In this document: positions 33,595 to 45,716 of the stretch, piece by piece | Numbering within the stretch: position 1 is the first letter of the stretch | How the letters are laid out: the number at the start of each line of letters is the position of its first letter | Source: Aphrocallistes beatrix | Taxonomy: Eukaryota > Porifera > Hexactinellida > Sceptrulophora > Aphrocallistidae | Length of the DNA stretch: 64,000 nt | Assembly (NCBI GenBank): GCA_963281255.1 | Contig: OY725490.1 | Coordinates: forward strand, 5,456,001-5,520,000 | Direction: 5' to 3' | The notes under the pieces: generated by a model | The model's database searches: none | Told to the model about the DNA's origin: nothing | What the model saw: the letters and a program-made list of their open reading frames with translations, nothing else | Translations under genes and position numbers: made by a program

Positions 33595-33770
33595 GTATGT
33601 AAGAGAGTACACATTCGTCTATGGTATATCTGCATGTAAGAGAGTACGCTTTTGTCTGTGGTGTATCTGCACGTAAGAGAGTGTACATTCGTCTCGTGGT
33701 ATATCTGCACGCAAGATAATGCAGATTAATCTCGTGGTTATCTGGATGTAAGATAGTACACATTCGTCCC
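33595..33770. repeat. Minisatellite, about 47-bp period
   Basis: Nearly four degenerate copies of a unit containing GTAAGAGAGTACACATTCGT and GTGGTATATCTGCA. Repeat-derived frames are open on the minus strand. Confidence 0.8.
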
Positions 33771-33892
33771 ATACAGTTGGTAGATTATGATTTACCTACC
33801 TGGGACGTTCATGTTCCAAACGCTACATTAAAGAACTGATATTTGGATTTTGATCATATTACTATTCAATTTATTAAGCTATATTAATAATG

Positions 33893-34444
33893 TACAAGCG
33901 CGCTTCGCTTGCTTGCGCTGCGCGGCTGGCGGACACTTTGTGTCCGCCGGAGGCTCCCTTCGGTCGCCTGGGGTCACATTGGTTAATTATAAGGGAGATA
34001 GCATCTCTAAATATGTCTGTCCTACTGTTATAATCGATACCACTCGAAAAATCACCAAATTTGTCAATTTTAAAATTTTTGATGCGTAATGATGACGTCA
34101 TAACAAAGTGATGAGTCATCATTTTTTGATGATAGTTACATCATATGTGAGGTATGTTAGTATACATTTTCTATTAAAATTTCAGCCTTCTATCTCCCAT
34201 AATGGCTGAGTTATCCTATAATAACTGTGTTGCTTAACTTTTAAAAATGTGACAATGACGTCATAATTCAATGATGAGTCGACATTTTACTCTGAGCTCA
34301 GAACTTGCTGGAGCCATAGCCAAAAGACTCCCACATGCCAAAAATTAGCTTTCTATGACCGGCAGTTTCTTCAATCAATTCGTTACAGATATATATATAT
34401 ATACACATATATATATACACATTAATCGAGTTTAATAGTAAGGA
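33893..34444 (-). mobile_element. Family A copy 5, full length
   Basis: It runs from TACAAGCGCGCTTCGCTTGC to the reversed 5' end ACATTAATCGAG and GTAAGGA, 552 bp, matching copies 3 and 6 over their whole length. It carries TGACGTCA at 34093-34100 and 34256-34263 and TGAGTCA at 34112-34118. No ORF of its own. Confidence 0.9.
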
Positions 34445-34543
34445 TGATTCCAAATTAACCATTGTTTCAAAATAATTTCAGTTTTAATAGAATTCGCATT
34501 GAATTTCAATCAAGAGACTGAAAAGTAATCATGTTTCAAAATA

Positions 34544-35720
34544 TACAGGGTGCGCCAAAAAAATTGAGACATTTTTTTTTTCAATATTTTTTCAATATCT
34601 TTTATTTGATAAAAGGGAGATTCCAGTATTAGTATGTTTATATAGTATCATTACTTTGTCATAATTATTTATTAAAAAATTAGCATAGTTAAAAATGAAT
34701 GAATTAGAGAAACGCAAAATGGTAGAATCACTATACAAAGGTGGTAAAAGTCATCAGAAATATTCACTATTTTAAAACATGAAAATATCTCTCGTGCTAC
34801 AATATATCTTGCTGTTAAAAGGCTTCAATATGGCATAAGTATGTCTAGACAGGAAGGATCTGGCAGAAAAGTCAAAGATCAGGCAAAAATAGCCAAAAAA
34901 AAGATAGCTAGTCGTCTTAGACGTAATCCAGCTCAATCAATCAGGAAAATTGCAAAAGAAATAAATATTCCTGCAACCAGTGCCAGAAATATTCTGAAAA
35001 GAGATTTAAAATTGACTTCAAGAAAATAGGATTGTAAACAAGCACTCAATTTTCCCCAAAAGAAGAAACGGCGAGCAAGGTCATTGAAACTCTACCGTGG
35101 ACTCGCAGGGGACGCATACCGGAGAGTACTCTTTAGTGACGAAAAAAACTTTTACTTAGATCAACCTCTTAACCGCCAAAACGACAGGGTATACATTCGA
35201 AAGGGACAGAAGAAGCCCCTAAATACAAAAACTGTAGTTGAAAAAAGAAAATTCCCTCCAAAAATAATGATTTGGGCTGGTATTGCGCACAATTTGAAAA
35301 CCATCTTGTTTTTCATCGAAAAAGGCTCGACTCTGCTACAAAAATAAGTTACAAAAATAACATTTTAAGGGGTATCGTTGTTCCATTTTGTCGTAAGAAC
35401 AAGTTAATATATCAGCAAGATCCTTGTCATACTGCTAAAATTTGCTCGGATTATCTTAAATCTGAAAATATCGAATTCTGGGACAAGAACGACTGGCCAC
35501 CAAATTCCCCAGACCTCAATCCTCTTGATTATGGGATATGGGGTATTCTCGAGGCTGAGGTCTACAGAAAACCCCCGAAAAATTTGGAAGCGTTGAAGCG
35601 AAGGATTCAGCAGACTTGGGATCAGCTTCAAATTACCATTGTTGATAACTGTATTGATTCGTTTAAGAAGCGCCTTCGATTTTACGTAATCTCAATCCGG
35701 TTTAAAATAGATTTCTAAAA
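34544..35720 (+). mobile_element. Tc1/mariner-type element, decayed
   Basis: The left end CAGGGTGCGCCAAAAAAATT follows TA, but I cannot find the matching right end, so the 3' side may be truncated after 35720. The encoded transposase starts near 34695 (MNELEKRK). It shows a helix-turn-helix (RKIAKEINIPATSARNILKR, near 34940-35005), the first catalytic motif VLFSDEKNFYLD (near 35130), the second as YQQDPCHTAK (near 35410) and the third as PPNSPDLNPLDYGIWG (near 35500). About 35 residues lie between the second and third acidic positions. Several breaks separate these pieces: a frame change near 34760, a stop after TSRK near 35030 and a frame change near 35340. It is inactive. Confidence 0.85.
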
Positions 35721-36277
35721 GTAACTCGATATGCAACTATTCAGAACTATAAGAAAATCTTAATGCGAGTTCGAACTGAATTAAAAAAGTTCAAGGTAGA
35801 AATCACATACTCGTTAATCAATTCGGATCCTTGATTTTAAAACAAAATTCAGGTATTTTGAGTCAATTTAGCTGTCCACTGGTGTCGCCTTTTATGCTCA
35901 TGAATTAATCTATAATGCAAATTATCTACTAAATAGTGCATAATAATAGAACTCACACTGCTATTGCCTTCAAAATATATATGAATACATCTATTAATTA
36001 AAAAATTACCTATAAGCATTTGAAATGTTATCACAACGAATGCAATGAGTTGAATTACCCTCTTTGTAATCATTTGAATCAGTAATATAGTAAATGTATT
36101 TGGTGTCATCTAATCGTGTTGAATGAGGTATTACGCGATGTCTTTCTATTATTTTAGAGAGCAGAATATATGACATGAATCGATACTACTTTAAAATAAT
36201 AATAGTATATTTACTTACCAAATAGGAGATTGGTTGAGATTATTATACAGATGGTAGTAATTTCGCCTTTTAAAGTA
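35721..36277. other. No gene seen
   Basis: AT-rich DNA downstream of the Tc1-type element, with no recognisable features. Confidence 0.4.
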
Positions 36278-36465
36278 CAGTCGACTCCGCTTAATAGGGC
36301 CACTGTTTAATCGGGTCAACCGCTTAATCGGGCCACTTTTGGCAGGACCGGAATAGCTCTCACACATAGAAGCTAATACAAAATATTTTCGGTTAATAGG
36401 GTCCTCCGCTTAATCGGGGCAAAATGTCCTCTGACCCATGTGGCCCTATTAAGCGGAGTCGACTG
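36278..36465. mobile_element. pogo/Tigger-type MITE, 188 bp
   Basis: CAGTCGACTCCGCTTAATAG and CTATTAAGCGGAGTCGACTG are perfect inverted ends with TA on each side. The CCGCTTAATCGGG motif recurs inside. Related to the remnant at 30374-30543 and to the termini at 54035-54344. Confidence 0.9.
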
Positions 36466-36639
36466 TAGTTCAAAATAGAATCGGTGCGCTCAAAGTAGCC
36501 ACACATGACATAACGTAATGAAAGGCCCCACTTACAGGAAATCCAGCTAGCTAACTTTCAAATTCTGAATTCGTCACTCAATGATATATCTATATTGGAA
36601 AGATCCATGATATCATTAAGGCCAAATAGTAACTTGCGA

Positions 36640-36790
36640 ATTTAGACTAGAGATGCAGTAGATAGTTTAACTAGTACTCACTAAAATCATTTACTACACA
36701 GAATAGAGCTTACCAGCCTATATAAATATGGTATCAAAGTACCCATATATGTTGCTAAAATTTTGATTAATGGAATTAAATGAGTTTACC
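36640..36790. mobile_element. Family B fragment
   Basis: GATGCAGTAGATAG, ACACAGAATAGAGCTTACCA and TATAAATATGGTATCAAAGT match the left arm of the B4/B5 subgroup. Both ends are missing. Confidence 0.6.
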
Positions 36791-37523
36791 ACACATGTAA
36801 TAGTTATGCACTCTCCGAGAAGCGGACAACTCAGAATTCAGAACAACGGATAGGAAATGACCCCGAACGTTATGAAATATTCTAAGATTATCTTATAAGA
36901 ACAGACAAGCAGGAACTATGCCCCAAACTTTAACATATATCACTAATTTAATATGATAATATCAATACCAGCCCATTGTCTCGCAAGTGCTTCAATAACT
37001 ATTTAATCTTGTCAGTGTAAACTTTGGGTGATCATAAGCGGTCTATACATGGGATTTCGTGTCCATAATCTGGGGCCTTATTCTCAGATTGACTTAAACT
37101 TAAACTAAATAGAACTTAGTTCTTGATTGAAAACTGAGTAGAAACTAAGTCTTTTTATCCAATTAGATTGCTTAAACCAAGTTGGTATTCACATAACAAG
37201 ACTAAGTAGATACTTCTTTGGTTGAATACTTAGCAATTACTCAGTTTTTAACTTAAATTTAGAAATTTTCGAGTCGACTTCGAAGGTGACTAAACTCATA
37301 ATTTTATGAATAAACTATTTTTATATCCTTACAAAGGGAAATACTCATACTACTTGTAAGTGAAGCAAAAAAAATACGACCATTCCAATTTTATCCCAAT
37401 TAGTACTCTATTTATTTTTTGAAGTTACCATTTACTGTAATATGATTTTATGACATTGATTTAATTTATATTCATAAAAATGTCTTCGACACTCAATATC
37501 TTACGCAATATGAGGATACTGAA
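36791..37523. other. Unassigned DNA; right part duplicated downstream
   Basis: No gene. The block at about 37360-37500 (CCAATTTTATCCCAATTAGT, ATGATTTTATGACATTGA) recurs at 38165-38256 and 39022-39056, separated by family A copy 6 and a MITE, so a local duplication precedes those insertions. Confidence 0.5.
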
Positions 37524-38074
37524 TCCTTAATATTAAAACTCGATTAATGTATATTTATTTATTTATATATCTATATATCTGTAACGAATTGATTGAAGAA
37601 ACTGCTGGTCATAGAAAGCTAATTTTTGGCATGTGGGAGTCTTTTGGCTATGGCTCCAGTAAGTTCTGAGCTCAGAGCAAAATGTCGACTCATCATGGAA
37701 TTATGACGTCATTGTCACATTTTTAAAAGTTAAGCAACAGAGTTATTCGAGCATAACTAAGCCATTATAGGAGATAGAAGACTGAAATTTTAATAGAATC
37801 TATATACTAACAAACCTCACATATGATGCAACTATCATCAAAAAATGTTGACTCATCACTTTGTTATGACGTCATCATTACACATCAAAAATTTTTAAAT
37901 TGACAAATTTGGTGATTTTTCGAGTGATATCGATTTTCACAGTAGGACAGACATATTTAGAGATGCTATCTTCCTTATAATTAACCAATGTGACCCCAGG
38001 CGACCGAAGGGAGGCTCCGGCGGACACAAAGTGCCCGCCAGCCGCGCAGCGCAAGCAAGCGAAGCGCGCTTGTA
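37524..38074 (+). mobile_element. Family A copy 6, full length
   Basis: It runs from TCCTTAATATTAAAACTCG to GCGAAGCGCGCTTGTA, 551 bp, closely similar to copy 5 in reverse. It contains the GTGCCCGCCAGCC hairpin side and two TGACGTCA sites. Confidence 0.9.
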
Positions 38075-38256
38075 ATAATTAAAATAGTAGTGCTTTGATG
38101 TAATACCAATATTATAAATACAAATTAATGAAAAAGGGAAGCGTAATGTAAAATATTGCTAAGTACAAAAACGATCCAATTTTATCGCAATTAGAACTCT
38201 ATTTATTTGTTGTAATTATCATTATCTGTAGTACGGTTTTATGACATTGACTTCTA

Positions 38257-39021
38257 CTTGGGGCGTTCAATATTTCCCAGGCCCAACTTTATATGTCAAA
38301 AGGTAACAAAGACAAAGTATTTTCAATTCGTTTAATGAATTCGTTGCAGGATTATGCTTCGATTGGTATGTTGGTTGCTGTGTTATTGATATAATTACTG
38401 TGGTTAGCACATACGATTATAGACCCAGTTTACGGTCCTTATAAAAAAATTCAATTTTGCCATTGAAAAAGACTGGAAAACAATTTGTATGGATAAAATT
38501 CCTCAAAATTGTTAAATAATATCGTTGAAATGTATAATAATCAAGAAGGCATGGAGAAGATGCAAACGGGAGGTTTTAAGTTGAATATTTTGTGATAAAA
38601 AGATGTTGTACTAATTATGGTGGATTTTTCCCAATTTTTTGCCACTTATAAGTGGGACAAAAGTGTCAGTGAATTGCAAAAAAACACATTATTCCCCCAG
38701 CTTAAAATTAGAAGAGCTCAAAGAAGTCAATCTCTATGTTATTTAATTTGTAGAATTCAATGGAGAGATTAGTTTTAATCTAAGTTTGCTCAGAACTGAA
38801 ATACATCAAATATTAAGCTAAAACTCTCCATAAGTACAAGGACCGTAAACCGGGTGTATAAATCGTGTGTGCTAACCACAATAATTATATTATCACTGCA
38901 AATCAAATTGCCAGTAGAAAGATAATCCTCTGACGAATACAATAAAAGAATTTAAAATACATTGCTTCAGTTACCTTTCGAATTATAAAGTCGGGCCTGG
39001 AGCATATTGAACGCCCTTAAG
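38257..39021. mobile_element. Tc1-like MITE with long inverted arms, 765 bp
   Basis: CTTGGGGCGTTCAATATTTC and ATATTGAACGCCCTTAAG are inverted ends next to TA (38255-38256 and 39022-39023). The arms extend about 200 bp, for example GACCCAGTTTACGGTCCTTA against GGACCGTAAACCGGGTG. Removing the element restores similarity to the duplicated block at 37460. Non-coding. Confidence 0.75.
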
Positions 39022-39060
39022 TACATTTATAAAAATGTCTTTATCACTCACTATCTTTAA

Positions 39061-39933
39061 GTTGACCTTTCCTATGGGAATTTGTTTTTTTATCAAAAAA
39101 TTAATCATTTTTAGATCCCTCAAGAGGTTCATAACATTAATCTCGATTTTTAGAATTTCAATGCTAATATTTCACCACTTAGAGCAAATTGTACCACCTG
39201 GTGTCACCCAAAAAAGACACATTTTTGCAGCGAAATGTCTCATATCCATAACTTCATTGAACCTTGTCAGATCATCATTTTAATGCTAAATCAGTGCTCA
39301 GCACTAAATTTTCAGCAATTTGATAGATATATTGGACATATTTGGAGATTTTTTGGCTGCGGATTCCTAGCAACGGGCAGAGATGTGAAAAAATTCCTAG
39401 CCGTTGCTAGGCACGGACAACCAAAAAATTCACCAAATATGGTCAATATATCTATCAAATTGCTGGAAATTCAATGCAGCAATTATAAATGTGATAATCT
39501 TCAGTCAATTCAACATAGGGGCGAAAACTCGGTTTTTGATAGATCTCGAAGAGTAGAACAAAAGGAACAGATAGATTTTTGATATTATGAATAAAAAGCG
39601 AATCATGAAAAAAATAGTGTCAAAATTGTTAAAAATTTCTTGGGTGTTCTAGTGTGTATTTTTAACAATTTTCAAAATTTCAAAAATCTGTTTGTTCTTT
39701 AGATAGATCATCCATTTATGAAAGAATTTGAAAAGTTTCTAAATGGTTGTAAGCATATTGTGTCCGATTTCTTCCTTGTAAATTGACCAATTTTTTGAAA
39801 AAAAATGATCTGTTGATTTATTTCGATTATTAATGCAGTTTTGCAGATAACTCTGCGATTCAAATCTGCACTGAACAAATTAGATGAATTGTTTGAAAAA
39901 GTCCAAAGTTAGCTATTATAGGAAAGGCCAATC
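39061..39933. mobile_element. Family D TTAA element (copy D2), 873 bp
   Basis: TTAA (39057-39060) precedes GTTGACCTTTCCTATGGG, and ATAGGAAAGGCCAATC precedes TTAA (39934-39937). The core holds the hairpin-prone pair TTCCTAGCAACGG and CCGTTGCTAGG. It has no transposase, so piggyBac or Kolobok-type mobilisation is inferred from TTAA only. Confidence 0.8.
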
Positions 39934-40250
39934 TTAAACATGAAACTGTTGAATAATAATTGATATGGTAGCGCTTTGATGTAATGACCAATATTCTTGT
40001 TACAAATTAATGAAAAAGGGGATATAACACTCAGAGAAAGTATAGGGAATAAATATCAAACGACAAAATCTCCACCAATGTCCATTAAGACGCGAGCAAA
40101 TACTTTTTCTTACTCTGAAAGACCACCCTAGTTGATTTAGACTTAGGAAAATAAACCAAAACTGTTTGTAGAACTTGTATTTAGTTCAACTCTAACCTTT
40201 GATGAAATGAAAATGTCTGGGAACAATTTCTTAATGCAATTTCTCAAGTA

Positions 40251-41568
40251 CGAGGGCTGTCCAAACAGTTCGCTAACTTTTTACTGTATTTAATACACCC
40301 ATTTTCCTAGACAATTGTTATCCTTTTAAATCAATATATCCATCGATGTGCATCATTTTATTGCTATTATCGACCATCGTAAATTATATACTTAGTAATT
40401 TTTTTCTGATTGAAGTTGGATACATATTCACTCAAATGGAACTTTCTGATATTGGAAAGCGACATGTCATTTGGTTCCTGTGGAAGCAGGGGAAAAAAGG
40501 TGCTACAATTCATAGGGAGATGTTGGATATCTATGGTGATAATTGCCTTCCAGCGTCATGATCTACAAATGGATCGATCGCTTTAATGATGGTTGGGATA
40601 CACCTGAGGATGCTCCACGTAGTGGCCGTCCGACCACCGTATCCACTGAATTAAATACGACACGAATTGAGTCTGCTTTAGACGAAGATCGAAGATCAAC
40701 TTTGCGGCAACTAGAAGAAACTCTGGGGATATCAAAATCGACCATTCATAATGTTGTCAGTCAAACTCTCGGAATGTCGCGAGTTTCCGCTAGATGGGTC
40801 CCCAAACTCTTGACTGATGAGCAAAAGCGGCGACGAGTGGTGGTTTGTCGAGATTTAATCAGGAGTTGGCAAGATGAACGCAATTATCTAAGTCGTATCG
40901 TGACCGGGGATGAAACTTGGGTTTATCACCATGAACCAGAGTCAAAGGTACAAAGTAGTCAATGGAAGAGGAGGTACGAGCCTGTGCCTATCAATGCCCG
41001 GACCACAAAATCCGCTGGGAAAAGAATGGCTACCTTTTTCTGGGACAGTGAAGGAATCATTCTAATAAACTGGCTCCACGAGAAAATGACTATTAATAGT
41101 GAGTATTACATCGATATACTCAATGATCTGCGTGCAGCTATTAAAAGTAAACGACGAGGGAAGTTAAGCAGTCGAGTTCTGTTACAACATGACAACGCTA
41201 GATCCCATACAAGCCATAAGACAACGGATGCCATTGCTTCCTTAGGCTTCGAGCTCATGCCTCACCCAGCTTATAGTCCAGACCTGGCCCCGAGTGATTA
41301 CTGGCTTTTTTCAGAATTGAAAAGGTCGCTTCGTGGAAAGAGATTCGATAATTTTAAAAATCTTAGTTCAGCTGTTGACCACTGGGTAGATAGTGTCCCT
41401 CCAGAATTCTTTGCAAAAGGAATTGAAAAGCTTCCAGAAAGATGGCAAAAATGTATACGTAAAGCTCAAGGGACAGTATATTGAAAATTTTGACGAGGAT
41501 ATTTACTAATCTATCATAGATTTGTTGAATTAGCCTATTTAGTTAGCGAACCTTTTGGACAGCCCTCG
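40251..41568 (+). mobile_element. Mariner, full length (1318 bp), nearly intact
   Basis: The inverted ends CGAGGGCTGTCCAAA and GTTCGCTAAC are present at both sides, with TA target duplications at 40249-40250 and 41569-41570. Length and organisation (about 185 bp 5' leader, one ORF, about 80 bp 3' tail) match active mariners. It encodes the transposase described next. Confidence 0.95.
40436..41484 (+). pseudogene. Mariner transposase (DD34D), one frameshift
   Basis: This enzyme cuts and pastes the element at TA sites in the nucleus. The frame opens at ATG 40436 (MELSDIGKRHVIWFLW), reads about 40 codons, and is continued one base out of phase by a long frame to TAG-free sequence ending TGA at 41484. 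The second frame has HTH 2 (SKSTIHNVV), the mariner linker WVPKLL, and catalytic motifs TGDETW, LLQHDNARSHTS and YSPDLAPSDYW, with exactly 34 residues between the second and third aspartates. The only defect I can see is a single frameshift near 40543-40560. Total length about 348 residues is normal for the family. All three catalytic residues are retained. Confidence 0.9.
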
Positions 41569-42123
41569 TACATGGAGAATATGAACCAAAGATGAAGCTA
41601 ATCATATAGCCAGTAGATGCAGAGTTAGAGAAGAATTATAGATTGGAATAACTTTCAATATCAAAAAATATAAAATTAAGAATATTTGTGATAAATATCT
41701 AGTTGTATCTCTGCGCTATACTCCCACAAATCATAGTTAAATCATAGTTAATACTGATCAACTACAGATTGGCGAACAGTAGTGCCACTAGTGGTAGAAG
41801 CACGAGTTATAGTTCCAATGTCGGAAGAAATACATGTAATTAATTCGAATTGTAATAATATTTTAATTTTACAAACTATTTATATCCAATGTTGATATCA
41901 CCTAGTCATCATTTTGACATAAAAACTATGCAAAGGAATAAATAATAAATTAAGTAAGTAGGAAAACCTAAATACTGCCCAAACAAAGTAAATACTAAGT
42001 AGTTCCTGAGTTCGCCGCTTAAACTAACTATTTACATAGTATTTCTTTAGTTTCCAGCAGAAAGCTAAGTATGGATTTAAGTACAAGTATAGTTTAGAAA
42101 ACTCGATCTGTCTGTCTGAGAGT
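41569..42123. other. No gene seen
   Basis: Unassigned AT-rich DNA between the mariner and a hAT MITE. Confidence 0.4.
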
Positions 42124-42399
42124 TAAGGTTGCCAACCCTCCCGGAATCTCAACCAGTCTCCCGGAAATAGCAAATCCAATCCGGGAGGTTTTATCGTAAA
42201 TCTCAGCAGAGGTATACATTCAAGCAGCAGAAATAGAGAAGGAGCACTAGACCTTTTTTAGTTAGTTTGCTTTATTACTGGATTATTAAACTTAGGCCTA
42301 TAAATCGTTGTTCTGTTTCTAAGCAGCTCCCACGATTGCCCCCCCCCACCCGAAAACAAATATATCCCGGAATCAAAATGAGTCGAGTTGGCAACCCTA
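42124..42399. mobile_element. hAT-type MITE, 276 bp
   Basis: TAAGGTTGCCAACCCTCCCG and AGTTGGCAACCCTA are inverted ends. CTGAGAGT (42116-42123) and CTGAGAGC (42400-42407) form an 8-bp duplication with one mismatch. A CCCCCCCACCC tract lies inside. Confidence 0.8.
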
Positions 42400-42508
42400 C
42401 TGAGAGCAAAGCCCCTGCTCTTCTGTTTACTTTCTATTCCGTAACTTCAGTAAATGATCTGTTAACTTCTCTAATCCAATAATGAAAAAAACCCACTAGG
42501 TGCTAGGT

Positions 42509-42697
42509 CAGAGGCCGGCAACCTTTTGAATGAAATGTGACAGTTTACCTATAAAATCGATATATTTATGACCTTGCCTAGGGTAACCGACCCCTGAATA
42601 CACATAAATGTCGGACTGCCGACCCACATATATTTTCAACTCCATTTTTGGCTCGCGTGACAAATTTGGCAGGCGTGCAATAGGTTTCCCACCTCTG
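42509..42697. mobile_element. hAT-type MITE, 189 bp
   Basis: CAGAGGCCGGCAACC and GGTTTCCCACCTCTG are inverted ends of the common CAGAGGTGGGCAACC type. TGCTAGGT and TGATAGAT flank it (6 of 8 match), consistent with an old hAT duplication. Confidence 0.75.
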
Positions 42698-42780
42698 TGA
42701 TAGATCATAATGTTAGGTGTGCTCCAATCACATTATCATTCAGATCTGTAAATGCATGTGTGTTGTTACTTGGTTATCCT

Positions 42781-42922
42781 GGGCCGGCGCAACCGGGGGT
42801 GTTCTGGGTGTCTGGACACCCACTGCCTCGTCATTAATCTAATTATACACTAATTTTTCAACACCCACTTTCTGACAAATCCCTCTTAGGGCACTCACTG
42901 CCCATAAAACTTTGCGCCGGCC
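42781..42922. mobile_element. hAT-like MITE, about 142 bp
   Basis: GGGCCGGCGCAA and TTGCGCCGGCC form inverted ends. Inside are two ACACCCACT-type blocks. No clear target duplication was found, so the borders are approximate. Confidence 0.5.
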
Positions 42923-44038
42923 ATGCTACCGCTTCAATTTGTGTAAGTGTTTGACATACAGGGTCGGGTTCAAGTAATTTTGAAAGTACTTAAGTACAAG
43001 CACAAGTACATTCAAAAGTATTTAAGTACAAGTATATTTAGTATAATAGATTAACTTGAAAACGAGATAGAGAATAGATGACTTGAGACGAAATGTTTAT
43101 TAGGCATCACAACACCTTTCTATATAAATATTTTCATGATAAAGTAATAATAACTCATCAATGGTTGCATCATGTATAATAAAATATCAAAAAGATACCC
43201 AGTTTGCCTCCACTTTTATCATGCTGTCGCCATTCTGACATCCCACAAATGCGCCGTGATGCCAATTGAGTGTAGTCATGGGCTCATGGCCTACTTAATA
43301 TACGGCTATATATGTCACCGAGAAGGCCATAAACGAAGAGGCCAGTTTTAACACAGTCAAATTTAATTAGACCGACAAATCAAAACCCGCTTCGATAGAC
43401 ACTTGAAATGTATTATTACCATATACAAACATTATATCAGAGTATCCAATTCCGCTGTCAAAAAATTGATGTATCAATTGTGCAATAGGCTCTTTTTAGA
43501 GCGAAAATTGTTGCTGTTCTAGCTCATATTAAGGATAATGCCCTCGAAAAAATTTGCATGGCATTAAAAAAAAAAAAATCTACCATCTGATAATACTAGT
43601 TGGACGGTATTTATTTTGATTTTTATGAGTTAACTCCCTAAAGTTTGGCGTTACTAAAAAGTGAAAAATTATTGGAGGTTATCACCAATTAGTTATTAAC
43701 TTACATATGTATTCAATAATTTTTTAATGATACGGACCTTAACATTGTTTTGGCACTTTTGGAGATTATATAACACAAAGATTTAGAAAAAATGGACAAA
43801 TACAATCCAAACAAAAGAGCTCTATAAGGGAGTTCATTTATGTAATGCTCGGGAAATCGCCTGTTTGATATCAGATATTTAGCGATCACTGGATCAGGAG
43901 TAAAATTCTGATCGTTTAAAAAGAATTTGTTCGGATCCGACCATTTGATCGTGATATATCGCTTACTATAGGTAAAGTTCTGGCATAATATCTCTCTATG
44001 GTCCCGAAAGAGGCCGATGTCATATCTTAAAAACTACA

Positions 44039-44511
44039 CTGCCCTACCAAAAGTATTCGTACTCCCCAATAATGACCATACAAATTGTATAAATCGTATC
44101 TATTTTGGGAATCAAAATTAATAAATCAGTAACAGTTTGACTTAATTTGGCTTAAAATTCATATTCTACACACTCGATTTACTCATTGTATAGTCTTTCA
44201 ACTCAATTACTCTATTTTCAACATAAATATTTGAACATTTACTTCATTGTGCCACATACAATAAATTGATGCCACTATATATGATGGCGTTAGTGGCACT
44301 AGGTGTCACGGGTTGAAATATTTTAGCTTTAAAATAGAGTAATTGAGTTGAAAGACTATAAAATGAGTAAATCGAGTGTGTAGAATTTAAATTTTGAGGC
44401 AAATTTAGTCGAACTATTACTGATTTATTAATATTGACTCCCAAATAGATACGATTTATACATTTTGTATGGGAATTATTAGGGTGTACGAATACTTTTG
44501 GTAGGGCAGTG
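44039..44511. mobile_element. MITE of the DD41D (rosa-type) element, 473 bp
   Basis: CACTGCCCTACCAAAAGTAT and ATACTTTTGGTAGGGCAGTG are inverted ends, with TA on both sides (44037-44038, 44512-44513). The inner block TCGTATCTATTTTGG and the arms match the left end of the transposase-bearing element at 50355, so this is its non-autonomous derivative. The arms pair over almost the full length (CTACACACTCGATTTACTCA against GAGTAAATCGAGTGTGTAGA). Confidence 0.85.
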
Positions 44512-44687
44512 TATTGAAGATATATAATCTATTATACTCTTAAATAAAAGGATATATGCGAAAATATATATGTTCCTCAAACATTCCTTTGTCAAAAAAT
44601 AAATATTTCTCGACTTATCATTGATTTGATTGTAATACAAATTCTATGGAGAACTTTGAATATATTAGAAAATGCCGAATCTAACCC

Positions 44688-45716
44688 ATTAATTTCGATT
44701 TTTAGAATTTCAATACTAATATTTCGCCACTTAGAGCCACTTGTACCACCAAGTGTCGCCCAAAAAGGAAACATTTTTGAACCGAAATGTCTCATATCCA
44801 TAACTTTTTACCATGTCAGGTCATCATTTTAAATGTAAATTCGTGCTCAGCACTAACTTTTAGCAATTTGATTAATATATTAGACACATTTGAAGAAATC
44901 TTTTGGCTGCGGGTTCCTAGCAACGGCCAGGAATGTGAAAAAATTCTTGGCCGTTGCTATTCACGGACATCCAAAAAATTCTCCAAATATGGTCAATATA
45001 TACATCAAATTGCTGAAAATTCAATTGGGTCACGAATTCAAAATTCAAATAATGATCTGACATGGTTCGAAGAAGTTATTGATCTGGGATTCCGGCGGAT
45101 ACTATCGAATGTGGTAATTTTTTGGTGGCCAATCATCAATGACCAGTTTTTCACACTTTTGATGGTGAAAATTTTGATATACCATATTTTGAAGTACTGC
45201 AAAGTTGTCAAATAATGATATTTGCATGTTATTTAATATTTCTAAGCAGTTAAAACTAATGAAAATTGAGGGACATATATAAATATTTTCTAAATCCTAT
45301 TTTCTGAGACTTTTTTTTCACCAATTATGAGGGTGATAACTTTTTGCAAATTCAACATAGGGACAAAACTCAACGGTTTTTGATAGATCTCGAAGAGTAG
45401 AACAAAATGAACTCACATATTTTTGATATTACAAATAAAAAGAGAAATATGAAAAAAATAGTGTCAAAATTACTAAAAATAAAATTCCTCGAGTGTTTTG
45501 ATGTGAAATTTTAATAATTTTCAAAATTTCGAAAATCTGTCCATTCTTTATTTAGATAATCGATTTATGAATGAATTTGCAAAGTTTCTAAAGGGTTGTA
45601 AGCATATTGTGTCCGATTTCTTCTTTGTAAAATGACCAAATTTTTTAAAAAAATGTTAATCTGTTGAATTATTTCAATTATTAATGATGTTTTGCAGATA
45701 ACTCTGCGATTCAAAT
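44688..45716. mobile_element. Family D fragment (D5) nested in C2
   Basis: TTAATTTCGATTTTTAGAAT through TTGCAGATAACTCTGCGATT matches the interior of D2 and D4. It lacks both ends and contains the TTCCTAGCAACGG/CCGTTGCTA hairpin. Confidence 0.7.

Noticed and set aside
44626-45215. Plus-strand ORFs in family D copies (also 39035-39582, 46656-46898)
   Set aside because: The same frames are not kept between copies of family D, and the peptides are unlike any transposase, so they are chance openings.
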